Numbered from the stretch's first letter, positions 17,348 to 27,055 are shown. The stretch: 64,000 bases of DNA from Cohnella terricola (GCF_007786475.1 NZ_VNJJ01000005.1:62001-126000), one strand, 5' to 3'. The notes: a model not told the origin generated them from the sequence alone. Numbers and translations: made by a program.

Positions 17348-17983
17348 ATGGTGGATGTGACGCCTGAACAATATTTTGACTCCTTATATAGGAAGGATCC
17401 CGATTTAGAACGGGTGAACGAAAGCATTCGCGATGCGGGGATGCCGAACATTTCCGTCGCGGACGGATACGGACGGTTGCTGACTTTTCTCGTGGCGTCG
17501 ACCGGGGCTCGATCCGCTCTCGAGATCGGAGCGCTGGGAGGTTACAGCGGTATCTGTCTGGCGCGCGGATTGCCGGAAGACGGCAAACTGTTATCGCTGG
17601 AACTGAAGTTGGAATACGCAGAGCTTGCCAAAGGCAACCTAGCTGCAGCGGATCTGGATCATAAGGTCGAGTATCGCGTTGGGGATGCGGCCGAGAGTTT
17701 GGAGAAGTTGGCCGAGCAGGGGGAGAAGTTCGACTTCTTCTTCATCGATGCGGACAAAGAAAACTATCCGCGATATTTGGAAGCGTGCATTCGGATAGCG
17801 AACCAAGGTGCGATCATCGCGGCGGATAATACGCTTCTCCGCGGGAAGACGATCGACGAGAATAGGCAAGGCCCGTCCGTGCTCGCGATTCGACATTTTA
17901 ACCGCATCATCGCGCAGGACGACAGATTGATGGGCGTCCATCTCCCTGCTTACGACGGATTGGCATTGGCTCGCATTAAATGA
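17348..17983 (+). CDS. SAM-dependent O-methyltransferase (catechol-O-methyltransferase-like)
   Basis: 211 residues, whole-length member of the methyltransferase_3 (YrrM/COMT) family. SAM motif I ALEIGALGGYSGICLA at about 58-73, acidic LSLELKLEYAELA, the metal-binding FFIDADKENYPRYLE near 137, and AADNTLLRGKTID with the second ligand Asp. It methylates a hydroxyl group with a divalent metal; the substrate is not known (Bacillus TrmR/YrrM acts on tRNA uridine-34). GGGGGG stands four bases before the ATG. Confidence 0.85.
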   Translation: MVDVTPEQYFDSLYRKDPDLERVNESIRDAGMPNISVADGYGRLLTFLVASTGARSALEIGALGGYSGICLARGLPEDGKLLSLELKLEYAELAKGNLAAADLDHKVEYRVGDAAESLEKLAEQGEKFDFFFIDADKENYPRYLEACIRIANQGAIIAADNTLLRGKTIDENRQGPSVLAIRHFNRIIAQDDRLMGVHLPAYDGLALARIK

Positions 17984-18531
17984 ATGTATAATTATTGGTG
18001 AAAAACGAGCGATTTTTAGTGTTTTGAAGTTCAAGAAAGGCTCTTTTTTACAAATGTATAATACGAATATAACGATTTCTTATAATTTAATTAGTTTTCT
18101 ACTAAAATGGACCCCAATTAATTCCAAAATATCTTTTTATTTAAAGATTCATGAACACAATTTCATATTAAATTACATTCTCTTTACAATATGATCAACG
18201 AATATGAATGAATATACGAAGTGATCAATGTTTACTCATAAAGGTAAACGTTTCCTGTCATTTTTAGGTTATTATAGTTTACATTACAGGTAGGATTTCT
18301 TTACATTCCATAAACTTTCATTGCAGAATGCAAACTACATATAGTAAGATTCTTTTTGTTCCATCAAAATTACAGCTCTAAGAGAACTTTTTCTTTTGTG
18401 CGAGGTGAATTTTGGCGGAATATGCGAACATAAATTTTGCGTATATGCAGAATTTGCTACGCTTCCATGCGTGCATAGAATCTATGTTCGCTAGAAAAGA
18501 TAGTCAAATAAATCGGGGAGGCAAGGGAGTT
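17984..18531 (+). promoter_or_regulatory. Long AT-rich leader of the opp operon
   Basis: About 550 bases with very low GC compared with both flanks, and no plausible gene. It has several TATAAT-like and TTTACA-like hexamers (for example TATAAT at 18057-18062), an inverted repeat GTTTAC-N8-GTAAAC at 18230-18249, and further GTTTAC/TTTACA copies downstream. It probably holds the regulated promoter(s) and operators of oppA; I cannot assign a single start site. An open frame from 18412 into oppA exists but its extra 40 codons lack a ribosome site. Confidence 0.5.
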
Positions 18532-20214
18532 ATGAAATTTAAGAAAATTCTCTCGACTGCCATGGCAGTCACACTTGCAGGCTCGCTTCTAGCGGCATGC
18601 AGCAGCAATAACAACAGCAATAAAGGCTCTGAACCGACGGGATCCGCGCAAGCATCCGCGCCGGCAAGTTCCGGAGCAAAACAAGAACTAGTGATGAACT
18701 ATCGGGCGGAACCGCCTGCGCTGGACGTATCGATCGCGGAAACATCCGCGGCGTTCACGGTTCTGGGTGCAGTCAGCGAAGGTTTGTATCGTTTGAACAA
18801 AGACATGCAACCTGAGCCAGGATTGGCTTCGGCTTTGCCGGAAATTTCCGCTGACGGATTGACATACACCATTAAATTGCGCGACGGTCTGCAATGGTCT
18901 GACGGTTCTCCGCTGACTGCTAAAGACTTCGTCTACTCTTTCCGCAGAACGCTTGATCCAGCTACGAAAGCGACTTATGCATTTATCGTGGCATGGGTTA
19001 AAGGCGGCGAAGACGTAATGGCAGCTAAATCCGCTGACGACGTGAAAGCGGCTCAAGAAAAACTCGGCGTAGAAGCGAAAGACGATACAACTCTCGTCAT
19101 TACGCTGGAACGCCCGGTTCCGTTCTTCACTTCCCTTCTTTCGTTCCTGACTTTCTATCCGCAGAAGGAAGATTTCGTTGGTCCTCTCGGCGAGAAGGGC
19201 GGAACGGACGCGGACAAAGTTATTGGCGCAGGTCCTTTCTTGCTGAAGAGCTGGGATCACGACCAAAAGCTCGTTCTGGAGAAGAACGACAAGTACTGGG
19301 ACGCTGCTAACGTGAAGCTGACGAAAGTTACGCTGAACATCGTTAAGGACAACTCGACGGGTCTGAATCTGTACGATTCCGGCGCATCCGACTTCCAAGT
19401 TCTGAGCGGCGAGCAATATATGAACCTGAAAGGCAACCCGGAATTGGTGTTAAAGCCTGAACTCGTGACGGGTTACCTGAACTTCCAAGAAACGAAAGTT
19501 CCTGCTTTCAAAAACCAAAAGATCCGTCAAGCGTTCAGCATGGCGATCGACCGTCAAGGTTTGGTTGATACGATCCTTCAAGGCTCCGTTCCTTCGACCG
19601 GCTTCGTACCGCTGGGTAACCTCGACGGCGATAGCCAAGAATTCCGCGCGGTTGCGGGCGATGCGCAAGTGGCATTCGATCCTGCGAAAGCGAAAGAATT
19701 GCTGGCAGAAGGTTTGAAAGATGAAGGCCTTACTCAAATGCCGAAAGTTTCCATCATGGGCGACGATCACTCGACAGGCCCTAAAGTACTGGAATTCCTG
19801 GTTGGACAATGGGAACAAAACCTCGGCGTTAAAGTTGTCGCTTCGCCAATGCCGCACGCATCCCGTGTAGACAACGAGCTTAAGAAGAACTACGACATCG
19901 TTAGCTCGCTGTGGGGCGCAGACTACAACGATCCAATGACTTGGCTCGATATGTACTTGACGGGCAGCTCGTTGAACACGCAAGACTGGTCGAACGCGAA
20001 ATACGACGAATTGATCAAAGAAGCTCAAACAACTACGGACGCGAAGAAACGCGCGGCTAATCTTGTAGAAGCAGAGAAAGTCTTGCTTGAAGAAGCGGCA
20101 ATTTCACCATTGTACTTCCGTTCTATTCCTGTAATGGTGAAATCTAAAGTTCAAGATTTGATTCAACCTCCTTACGGTCCGGAATTCGAACTGAAATGGA
20201 CTTCGATCAAGTAA
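18532..20214 (+). CDS. oppA: Oligopeptide ABC transporter substrate-binding lipoprotein
   Basis: 560 residues. Lipoprotein signal with lipobox LLAAC (lipidated Cys23), a Ser/Ala-rich tether, then an SBP_bac_5 (class C) domain: QELVMNYRAEPPALDV, ITLRDGLQWSDGSPLTAKDFVYSFRR, NQKIRQAFSMAIDRQGLVDTIL. Binds peptides at the outer face and delivers them to OppBC. The ATG at 18532 follows GGGGAGG at good spacing. It heads oppABCDF; a hairpin behind it probably sets its higher transcript level. Confidence 0.95.
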   Translation: MKFKKILSTAMAVTLAGSLLAACSSNNNSNKGSEPTGSAQASAPASSGAKQELVMNYRAEPPALDVSIAETSAAFTVLGAVSEGLYRLNKDMQPEPGLASALPEISADGLTYTIKLRDGLQWSDGSPLTAKDFVYSFRRTLDPATKATYAFIVAWVKGGEDVMAAKSADDVKAAQEKLGVEAKDDTTLVITLERPVPFFTSLLSFLTFYPQKEDFVGPLGEKGGTDADKVIGAGPFLLKSWDHDQKLVLEKNDKYWDAANVKLTKVTLNIVKDNSTGLNLYDSGASDFQVLSGEQYMNLKGNPELVLKPELVTGYLNFQETKVPAFKNQKIRQAFSMAIDRQGLVDTILQGSVPSTGFVPLGNLDGDSQEFRAVAGDAQVAFDPAKAKELLAEGLKDEGLTQMPKVSIMGDDHSTGPKVLEFLVGQWEQNLGVKVVASPMPHASRVDNELKKNYDIVSSLWGADYNDPMTWLDMYLTGSSLNTQDWSNAKYDELIKEAQTTTDAKKRAANLVEAEKVLLEEAAISPLYFRSIPVMVKSKVQDLIQPPYGPEFELKWTSIK

Positions 20215-20249
20215 GAAGCGCATAAACCGAAAGTCGATCCGTTGCAAAG

Positions 20250-20285
20250 CATGAAAGAGGCCGTTATTGAACGGCTTCTTTCATG
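20250..20285 (+). terminator. Intercistronic hairpin between oppA and oppB
   Basis: CATGAAAGA-GGCCGTT / GAACGGC-TTCTTTCATG, a nearly continuous 16-bp stem with a 3-base loop and no long T run. It fits a partial terminator or 3'-end stabiliser that lets oppA mRNA exceed oppBCDF mRNA, as is common for binding-protein operons. Confidence 0.7.
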
Positions 20286-20340
20286 TCTGTGATGACTGTA
20301 GGGAAATATTTCATTTTAAACACTGAAAGGAGGAATGGCT

Positions 20341-21270
20341 TTGCTAAAGTACGTTTTGCAACGGATCATCTACATGATCATCACCCTGTGGGTCATCGTC
20401 ACGGCCACCTTTTTCCTGATGAAGCTGCTGCCGGGAAATCCTTTTGGTGATGCGCAGATGAAGATGAGTCCGGAAAATTTCGCGATTCTAAAGGCACAGT
20501 ATGGGTTGGACAAGCCGGAGTGGCAGCAATACTTTATTTATATGGGCAACGTTCTGCAAGGTAATTTCGGCGTTTCTTATCAATTTCCGGGCCGTTCCGT
20601 CGTCTCGGTCATTCAGAACAATTTCAAGGCTTCATTGGAGCTTGGCCTCGAGTCTTTGATATTTTCCATTGCGATCGGGCTGGGACTGGGCGCTTATGCC
20701 GCTTTGAAACACAACAAAGTCGGAGACTATACCGCAATGTTCATCGCGATCGTAGGCATTTCGATCCCTTCGTTCGTCATTTCGCCGCTCTTGTCATTGT
20801 ATATCGGAGTTAAATTAGGATGGCTTCCCGCGGGACTTTGGGATGGCCCATTGCACCGTATTATGCCGGCTTTCGCTTTGGCGCTAGGAACCATTGCCAT
20901 TCTCGCCCGTATGATGCGGGCATCGATGTTGGAAGTATCGAGTCTTGACTATATCAAGACCGCTAAGTCAAAAGGGTTATCCTCGAGAGCTATCGTGCTC
21001 AGACATATGATTCGCAATGCTATTCTTCCGGTTGTGACCATCTTGGGTCCAATCGCGGTTAACGTCATTACGGGCACGCTCGTCGTGGAAACCGTTTTTG
21101 CCGTTCCGGGCTTGGGTTCGCAGTTCGTGACCGCGATCACGTCCAATGATTATACGATGATCACGGGTCTGACGATCTTCTATGCGGCGATACTCGTTAT
21201 TGTGGTCTTCCTGACCGATATCGCATATGGACTGATCGATCCGCGGATCCGCTTGGCTGGGAGGAGGTAA
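20341..21270 (+). CDS. oppB: Oligopeptide ABC transporter permease OppB
   Basis: 309 residues with six transmembrane helices and the BPD permease loop EVSSLDYIKTAKSKGLSSRAIVLRHMIRNAILP (EAA motif) that contacts OppD/OppF. The N-terminus MLKYVLQRIIYMIITLWVIVTATFFLMKLLPGNPF is typical for OppB. AAAGGAGGA touches the ATG at 20335, too close to use, while TTG at 20341 is seven bases from it; TTG is the likely start and gives the usual N-terminus. Confidence 0.95.
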   Translation: MLKYVLQRIIYMIITLWVIVTATFFLMKLLPGNPFGDAQMKMSPENFAILKAQYGLDKPEWQQYFIYMGNVLQGNFGVSYQFPGRSVVSVIQNNFKASLELGLESLIFSIAIGLGLGAYAALKHNKVGDYTAMFIAIVGISIPSFVISPLLSLYIGVKLGWLPAGLWDGPLHRIMPAFALALGTIAILARMMRASMLEVSSLDYIKTAKSKGLSSRAIVLRHMIRNAILPVVTILGPIAVNVITGTLVVETVFAVPGLGSQFVTAITSNDYTMITGLTIFYAAILVIVVFLTDIAYGLIDPRIRLAGRR

Positions 21271-21273
21271 CAC

Positions 21274-22188
21274 ATGGAACCAATTGCGAAAGATAAGTTC
21301 AAACCGGTCGAGAAAACTACAAACGCCGACGTGATTGTAAGACCTTCCCAGACATACTGGCAGGACGCTTGGCGGCGTTTGAAAAAAAATAAATTGGCGA
21401 TGGCCGGTCTGGTCGTCTTGATTGTCCTGACCGTGGTAGCCATCGTCGCGCCGATGTTCAGCAGCTACGATTACAAAACTCAGTTCCTCAAGGACGGGAA
21501 TTTGAAGCCTTCCGCGGCGCATTTTTTCGGTACCGACCAATTCGGCAGGGATTTGTGGGTTCGGGTCTGGTGGGGCGTGCGCATCTCGCTGTTCATCGGG
21601 ATCATGGCTGCGTCCATCGATCTGGTCGTCGGCGTGCTGTACGGCGGAATCTCCGCATACGTCGGAGGACGCGTAGATACGATCATGCAGCGAATACTGG
21701 AAATCGTATACGCGATTCCGCTTCTGTTGCTGGCGATACTGTTTATCGTCTTCATGGGACCGGGCATAACGTCGATCATTATCGCATACGCCATTTCCGG
21801 ATGGGTAACGATGGCCCGTCTCGTTCGGGGGCAAGTGTTGTTGCTGAAAGAGCAGGAATTCGTGCTAGCCGCTCGTACGCTCGGCGCCAAGCCTTGGCGG
21901 ATTATCGCTCAGCATCTTATCCCGAACGTGATCGGGTTGATTATCGTTCAAATTACTTTCGCCGTACCGACGGCGATCTTCTTCGAATCGTTCCTGAGCT
22001 TCATCGGAGTAGGAATTAGGCCGCCAATGGCCTCCTTGGGCAAATTGATCAGCGAAGGCGCTGGCGTCATGAGATACCAGCCTCACTTGCTGATGTTCCC
22101 AACCATCATCTTCAGCTTGATTCTTCTAAGCTTCAATTTGTTGGGTGACGGCCTCCGTGACGCTCTGGATCCGAAAATGAGAAAATAA
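21274..22188 (+). CDS. oppC: Oligopeptide ABC transporter permease OppC
   Basis: 304 residues: a cytosolic N-terminal arm, first membrane helix at about 43-63 (LAMAGLVVLIVLTVVAIVAP), an extracellular stretch with FGTDQFGRDLWVRVWWG, and the EAA loop EFVLAARTLGAKPWRIIAQHLIPN. Pairs with OppB to form the channel. GGGAGGAGGT precedes the ATG, and the gene starts three bases after oppB ends. Confidence 0.95.
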   Translation: MEPIAKDKFKPVEKTTNADVIVRPSQTYWQDAWRRLKKNKLAMAGLVVLIVLTVVAIVAPMFSSYDYKTQFLKDGNLKPSAAHFFGTDQFGRDLWVRVWWGVRISLFIGIMAASIDLVVGVLYGGISAYVGGRVDTIMQRILEIVYAIPLLLLAILFIVFMGPGITSIIIAYAISGWVTMARLVRGQVLLLKEQEFVLAARTLGAKPWRIIAQHLIPNVIGLIIVQITFAVPTAIFFESFLSFIGVGIRPPMASLGKLISEGAGVMRYQPHLLMFPTIIFSLILLSFNLLGDGLRDALDPKMRK

Positions 22189-22201
22189 GGAGGAGTGCCG
22201 A

Positions 22202-23233
22202 ATGGCTAAGCCTGTTCTTGAAGTCAAAGATTTGCGCGTATCTTTCAAAATGTACGCGGGCGAAGTTCAAGCGGTTCGCGGCGTCTCCTTTAACTTGAAT
22301 AAAGGAGAGGTGCTCGCGATCGTAGGCGAATCGGGCTGCGGCAAATCGGTTACAGCGCAGACGCTGATGAGACTCGTTCCGACGCCGCCTAGCTATATTA
22401 AGGAAGGCTCGTCAATTCTGTTCGACGGCAAGCTTGAAATCACTGAGCTGACGGAAAAGAAGATGGAGCAAGTTCGCGGCGCCGAGATCGGCATGATTTT
22501 CCAGGATCCGATGACATCGCTGAATCCGACGATGACGATCGGCGCGCAAATTTCCGAAGGAATCCTGAAGCATCAAAAAGTAGGCAAGACCGAGGCTATG
22601 AAACGGGCGACGGAACTGCTGACGCTGGTCGGCATGTCCAATCCCGAAGAGCGCGTTCACCAGTACCCTCATGAGCTCTCCGGCGGTATGCGCCAGCGCG
22701 TCATGATCGCCATCGCGCTCGCATGCAATCCGAAGCTTCTGATTGCCGATGAGCCGACGACCGCTCTCGACGTAACGATCCAAGCGCAGATCGTCGATCT
22801 GTTGCGCGATATTCAGAAAAAGACGGATACTTCTATCATTATTATCACTCACGACTTGGGCGTCGTAGCCGAGATTGCCCATCGCGTGCTTGTCATGTAT
22901 GCGGGCAAAGTCGTCGAGCAAGGTCCGCTGAACGACATTTTCTATAATCCGCGCCATCCTTATACTTGGGGACTTCTTCGTTCTGTGCCGCGCCTGGATA
23001 GCGACAATTCGAAAGAGTTGGAGTCGATTCCGGGTTCGCCTCCGGATTTGTACGCTCCGCCTGTCGGCTGCGCGTTCGCGGCTCGTTGTCCTTATGCGAT
23101 GGAGATCTGCAAAGAGAAAGATCCAGCTCATTTCGATGTCTCCGACAACCACAGCTCCGCTTGTTGGTTGATGCACCCGGATGCGCCGAAGGTTGAGCCG
23201 CCGGTCGGGATAGGAGGGCATGCACATGGCTGA
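22202..23233 (+). CDS. oppD: Oligopeptide ABC transporter ATPase OppD
   Basis: 343 residues. Walker [10 protein letters not shown]-loop [12 protein letters not shown], signature LSGGMRQRV, Walker [14 protein letters not shown]-loop IITHD, and the C-terminal oligopeptide/dipeptide extension with the four-cysteine [14 protein letters not shown]...C motif, which may bind an iron-sulfur cluster as in related dipeptide ATPases. AAGGAGGAG precedes the ATG. It overlaps oppF by eight bases. Confidence 0.95.
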   Translation: MAKPVLEVKDLRVSFKMYAGEVQAVRGVSFNLNKGEVLAIVGESGCGKSVTAQTLMRLVPTPPSYIKEGSSILFDGKLEITELTEKKMEQVRGAEIGMIFQDPMTSLNPTMTIGAQISEGILKHQKVGKTEAMKRATELLTLVGMSNPEERVHQYPHELSGGMRQRVMIAIALACNPKLLIADEPTTALDVTIQAQIVDLLRDIQKKTDTSIIIITHDLGVVAEIAHRVLVMYAGKVVEQGPLNDIFYNPRHPYTWGLLRSVPRLDSDNSKELESIPGSPPDLYAPPVGCAFAARCPYAMEICKEKDPAHFDVSDNHSSACWLMHPDAPKVEPPVGIGGHAHG

Positions 23234-24182
23234 TCGCCCGATATTGGAAGTCCAGAACTTGCAGAAGCATTTTAATCTCGGAAATAATAAAATATTGAAA
23301 GCTGTCGATGGCTTGAACTTCTCGATCAATAGAGGAGAGACGTTTGGTTTGGTCGGAGAATCCGGCTGCGGCAAGTCGACGGCGGGCCGTACGATCATTC
23401 GCCTGTACGAAGCGACGGGCGGCAAGGTGCTGTTCAACGGCGAAGACATTCATGCCATGCAAGGCAAAGATCGGCAGAAGCTGACCCGCAACATGCAGAT
23501 GGTGTTCCAGGATCCGTACGCTTCTCTGAACCCGCGCATGACAGTCGGCAAGATTATCGCCGAAGGCATCGAGATTAACGGCCTTTACAGCGGTAAACAG
23601 AAAAAAGAACGCGTGAACCAGCTGTTGCGCGACGTCGGTTTGAACGAAGAGCATGCCGGACGTTTCCCGCACGAATTCTCGGGCGGTCAACGGCAGCGTA
23701 TCGGGATTGCCCGTGCGTTGGCGATCGAGCCGCAGTTCATTATCGCGGATGAGCCGATCTCCGCGCTTGACGTATCCGTGCAAGCACAGGTCGTGAACCT
23801 GTTCAAGAAGCTGCAGAAGGAACACGGCTTGACGTACTTGTTCATCGCGCACGATCTGGCGATGGTTAAGCATATTTCCGACCGCATCGGCGTTATGTAT
23901 CTTGGCAAGCTGGTCGAAGTCGCGACTTCGGACAAGCTGAACGCCAAGCCGCTTCACCCGTATACGCAATCGCTATTGTCGGCGATTCCGCTGCCGGACC
24001 CGGAAGCGCAGAAGCAGCGCCAACGGATCATCCTGCAAGGCGAGATTCCGAGCCCGGTCAATCCTCCGAGCGGCTGCCCGTTCCGTACGCGCTGCCCGCA
24101 CGCGATGCCGGAATGCGCGGCGACGATGCCGCCGTTCAAGGAAGTCGAGCCGGGGCATTTCGCGGCTTGCCACCTGCTTTGA
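23226..24182 (+). CDS. oppF: Oligopeptide ABC transporter ATPase OppF
   Basis: 318 residues with Walker [10 protein letters not shown], signature FSGGQRQRI, Walker [12 protein letters not shown], and a C-terminal oligopeptide extension containing [14 protein letters not shown]. The frame has an ATG at 23220, but AGGAGGG ends only one base before it; the ATG at 23226 is seven bases away and is preferred. Forms the heterodimeric motor with OppD. Last gene of the operon, followed by a strong terminator. Confidence 0.95.
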   Translation: MADRPILEVQNLQKHFNLGNNKILKAVDGLNFSINRGETFGLVGESGCGKSTAGRTIIRLYEATGGKVLFNGEDIHAMQGKDRQKLTRNMQMVFQDPYASLNPRMTVGKIIAEGIEINGLYSGKQKKERVNQLLRDVGLNEEHAGRFPHEFSGGQRQRIGIARALAIEPQFIIADEPISALDVSVQAQVVNLFKKLQKEHGLTYLFIAHDLAMVKHISDRIGVMYLGKLVEVATSDKLNAKPLHPYTQSLLSAIPLPDPEAQKQRQRIILQGEIPSPVNPPSGCPFRTRCPHAMPECAATMPPFKEVEPGHFAACHLL

Positions 24183-24195
24183 TCGATATATGCAA

Positions 24196-24240
24196 AGAGG
24201 CTATCCCAACAGTCATGGACTTAGGGATAGCCTCTTTTTT
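24196..24240. terminator. Terminator between oppF and the convergent tetR gene
   Basis: AGAGGCTATCCC / GGGATAGCCTCT stem with a 16-base loop, then six T on the + strand. Confidence 0.9.
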
Positions 24241-24289
24241 ATTGTTTATCGGTTATTTTGCGGGGTATGGGGGTACAACAGTCAACCAT

Positions 24290-24889
24290 TCATTCGTCGG
24301 ACTTTCCGCATATGCCGTAAAAGAACAAGCGGGTTATGCCGTCGAAGAACGATTCCGGGTTTTCGCTACGCTGGGCGGCATCAAGAATCGTTTCATATTG
24401 GTTCATGTGTATCTGCATGTAGGCGAGGACGCTGTCGACGGAGACGTCCTCCGATATTTCTCCGCTTCTTTTTCCTTCCTCAATAATTCGAACTGTCATC
24501 GGAACTTTGTAGTTGCGATACATATCTTCGACGTAACGAGCAAGTTCCGGGTCGTTGTGAACTAGGTCTCTCACCGTTCCCGGAGGCAATTCCTTGAAAA
24601 CCTCCCTCCCCACGAAGAGAATATGTTTGATTTTCTCCTTTAACGTATGTTCTCCGTTCATGAACATCTCGAATTCCAGGATCGCACTGTCGACGTAAGA
24701 TTTGAAAGCTTCGCGCAGCAATGCTTCCTTGCTTCCGAAGTAATTGTAGATCGTCACCTGGGACACGTCCGCAGACTGGGCGATATCGGCGATCCGAATG
24801 CGCTTCGGTTCGGATGTTTGCAACATATTTAGCGTTGTCTCGATTATTTTTTCTTTGATCGCAAGAGTTCTTTTCTCAAAACCGTTCAT
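24290..24889 (-). CDS. TetR/AcrR-family regulator
   Basis: 199 residues. N-terminal helix-turn-helix at about 23-50: RIRIADIAQSADVSQVTIYNYFGSKEALLREAF, the TetR signature. The C-terminal ligand domain shows no clear subfamily. It is divergent from an ABC ATPase-permease pair and probably represses it and itself; two inverted repeats of identical geometry lie in the intergenic region (see that entry). Ligand unknown, perhaps a substrate of the exporter. Confidence 0.9.
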   Translation of the reverse strand: MNGFEKRTLAIKEKIIETTLNMLQTSEPKRIRIADIAQSADVSQVTIYNYFGSKEALLREAFKSYVDSAILEFEMFMNGEHTLKEKIKHILFVGREVFKELPPGTVRDLVHNDPELARYVEDMYRNYKVPMTVRIIEEGKRSGEISEDVSVDSVLAYMQIHMNQYETILDAAQRSENPESFFDGITRLFFYGICGKSDE

Positions 24890-24923
24890 CGTCTCACCTT
24901 ATCGTTCCTGTTTGGATTATTTA

Positions 24924-25022
24924 ATGAAATCATAACATAATTATATTTCATAAATCCATTGACGGTTGGGGCGCTCAGGTATAGAATTTCGGATATGAAA
25001 TATTTATATTCATATATTTCAT
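24924..25022. promoter_or_regulatory. Predicted TetR operators around the ABC exporter promoter
   Basis: ATGAAAT-N14-ATTTCAT occurs twice with the same 28-bp span: 24924-24951 and 24995-25022. Between them is a sigma-A promoter for the ABC gene, TTGACG (24959-24964), 17-base spacer, TAGAAT (24982-24987). The second repeat covers the expected transcription start; the first lies upstream of -35 and close to the tetR start. Such paired sites fit repression of both divergent transcripts by the adjacent TetR protein. Confidence 0.7.
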
Positions 25023-25048
25023 TATTTTGGGCGGCGGAGGTGCCGAGC

Positions 25049-25936
25049 ATGTTAATTGTCGAGCATCTGACTAAAACATTCGCGAACGGAAGAGGAATAT
25101 TCGACGTTTCGTTCGAGGTGAGGCAAGGCGAAGTATTCGGCTTTCTGGGACCTAACGGGGCAGGGAAGTCCACGACGATTCGGCACATTTTGGGGTTTAT
25201 GAAGCCGGATCAAGGAACGGTAAAGGTGAATGGGCTCGATACGTGGCGGGAACAGGGTAAGGTACAGGCAAGCGTAGGCTACTTACCCGGCGAGATCGCT
25301 TTTATCGAAGGGATGACGGGGAAAACGTTTCTTGATTTTATGGCGGGTTTGCACGGAGTGAAGGATCTGAATAAAAGGGATCGCTTGATCGATCGGCTGC
25401 AGTTCGATGTTCATACGCCAATTCGTAAAATGTCCAAAGGGATGAAGCAGAAGGTCGGCATCGTAGCCGCGTTCATGCACGATCCCGAAGTGATCGTCCT
25501 CGACGAGCCGACGTCGGGGCTCGATCCGATGATGCAGAAAGTATTTATCGAGATCGTGCTCGAAGAGAAAACTCGCGGCAGGACGTTTCTTATGTCGTCG
25601 CACAGCTTTCCGGAGATCGAACGGACGTGCGACAGAGCCGCGATTATCAAGGATGGAGTGATCGTCGCCGTTAAAGACGTCCACGAGCTGCAATCGATGC
25701 AGCGGAAGCTGTTCGAGATTACCTTCGAAAGCGCGGAAGAGGCGGCGTCGTTCGAAATATCCGGTTTGCCGATCGAATCCCGCGAAGGCAATCGGGTTAG
25801 AGTGGCCATCCAAGGCAATTACGATCAATTCGTGCAAGAGACGGCCAAATACCGGATACGCAATCTCGATCTGTTCACCCAGAACCTGGAGGACGTCTTC
25901 ATGAATTATTACGATCGGAAGGGGACGATGAAATGA
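25049..25936 (+). CDS. ABC exporter ATP-binding protein
   Basis: 295 residues, single nucleotide-binding domain: Walker A FLGPNGAGKSTTIR near 38-51, signature MSKGMKQKVGI (a variant of LSGGQ), Walker B VIVLDEPTSGLDP, switch region SSHSFPEIE. The C-terminal ~80 residues are the DrrA/YhaQ-type extension. With the next gene it forms an ABC-2 exporter of unknown substrate. The frame is open from 24959, but GGCGGAGGTG precedes the ATG at 25049. Confidence 0.9.
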   Translation: MLIVEHLTKTFANGRGIFDVSFEVRQGEVFGFLGPNGAGKSTTIRHILGFMKPDQGTVKVNGLDTWREQGKVQASVGYLPGEIAFIEGMTGKTFLDFMAGLHGVKDLNKRDRLIDRLQFDVHTPIRKMSKGMKQKVGIVAAFMHDPEVIVLDEPTSGLDPMMQKVFIEIVLEEKTRGRTFLMSSHSFPEIERTCDRAAIIKDGVIVAVKDVHELQSMQRKLFEITFESAEEAASFEISGLPIESREGNRVRVAIQGNYDQFVQETAKYRIRNLDLFTQNLEDVFMNYYDRKGTMK

Positions 25937-26742
25937 ACGTCGTCTTGTATAAGCAGATGATGAAGGTTCATTTGAAAGGATTCATGAACTATGGGTTCGG
26001 GTCCGCATTCTACATTCTGCTAATGTTCTGGTTGTATCCCGGAATCGCCGATAACGCGAAAGCGATCGACGAGATCGTGAATTCAATGCCTGAAGGCGTG
26101 GGAAGAGCGTTCGGATTGAATGGTTTCGACAGCATGGAAGCTTTTATTTCGGGGGAATACTACGGTTTGATTCTCGTTCTGATTCTCGCGATCGTATGCG
26201 TGCAACTCTCGACGCAGCTTATGGCTAGACTCGTCGACCAAGGCTCAATGGCTTATCTGTTGTCGGCTCCGACGACAAGAGGGAAAGTTGCGCTGACGCA
26301 AGCGGCCGTCCTGGCATCCGGGTTGCTCGTCATTCTTGCGGTGACGACCGTCGCCGGTCTCGTTGGACACGTCTGGATCCTGGGAGATAAATACGACTTC
26401 AATACGGAGCGCTTCATTCTGTTGAACGTCTCGGCTTTCCTGCTTTTCTTCGCGGTCGGCGGCATCTCTTTCCTGGTATCCTCTTTATCCGATGACGAGA
26501 AGAGGGCGATGAGCATCTCCGGAGCGATTACGTTCGGCTTTTTCAGCATAGATCTGATCAGTAAATTCAGCGAGAGCGTCGAGTGGTTGCGATACTTCAC
26601 CCTCTTTACATTGTATCGTCCGGGGGACATCATTAACGGGAAAGGAGACGCTGCCGTCGCCTTTCCCGTCCTATTCGGCGTTGCAATCATTGCCTTCGCG
26701 CTTGCCGTCTTCCTGTTCCGGAAACGGGATTTGCCTCTTTAA
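25933..26742 (+). CDS. ABC-2 type exporter permease
   Basis: 269 residues with six predicted membrane helices (first at about 21-36, then 76-95, 110-132, 140-160, 178-196, 240-260). It overlaps the ATPase stop by ATGA, so translation is coupled. The extracytoplasmic loop after the first helix (NAKAIDEIVNSMPEGVGRAFGLNGF) resembles YhaP/YfiN-type permeases of antibiotic or bacteriocin exporters. Substrate not known. Confidence 0.85.
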   Translation: MNVVLYKQMMKVHLKGFMNYGFGSAFYILLMFWLYPGIADNAKAIDEIVNSMPEGVGRAFGLNGFDSMEAFISGEYYGLILVLILAIVCVQLSTQLMARLVDQGSMAYLLSAPTTRGKVALTQAAVLASGLLVILAVTTVAGLVGHVWILGDKYDFNTERFILLNVSAFLLFFAVGGISFLVSSLSDDEKRAMSISGAITFGFFSIDLISKFSESVEWLRYFTLFTLYRPGDIINGKGDAAVAFPVLFGVAIIAFALAVFLFRKRDLPL

Positions 26743-26754
26743 TTCTGCAAGGGT

Positions 26755-26783
26755 TGACAACATATTTCCCTTGGGGTAAAGTG
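26755..26783 (+). promoter_or_regulatory. Promoter of the tyrS T-box transcript
   Basis: TTGACA at 26755-26760, a 17-base spacer, and TAAAGT at 26778-26783, right after the permease stop. Confidence 0.8.
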
Positions 26784-26789
26784 ATTCAA

Positions 26790-27055
26790 ATAAAGCATTA
26801 AGCGAAAGCGTTGAAGGGAATCAGTAGCGTTCGTGTTCGCGTTCCAGAAAGCCGGCGGTCGATGCAAGCCGGTGCGCGTGCGAAAGGCGAATTACGTCCC
26901 GGAGCTTCTTGTTCCGAACCCGTGCCGGCACGGAAGGACAAGACGGCAAGCCTGCCGTTATCGGGCGTGAGCGGAGTATGCGCATTGCCGCGTGCTCAAA
27001 TAGGGTGGTACCGCGATGACTCGTCCCTGTCTAACGACAGGACGGGTCTTTTTTA
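26790..27055 (+). ncRNA. Tyrosine T-box riboswitch leader
   Basis: Class I T-box leader of tyrS. Stem I region has an AGTA S-turn element near 26823, a distal loop with GATGCAAG near 26860, and GAAT followed by TAC (26893-26895), the expected Tyr specifier codon. The conserved T-box AGGGTGGTACCGCG lies at 27002-27015. The terminator ACTCGTCCCTGTC / GACAGGACGGGT plus six T follows at about 27019-27054. Uncharged tRNA-Tyr should pair with specifier and T-box, form the antiterminator and raise tyrS expression. Confidence 0.95.

Noticed and set aside
22412-23969. Two long minus-strand ORFs under oppD/oppF
   Set aside because: Shadow frames of the ATPase genes, whose sense frames carry all ABC motifs.
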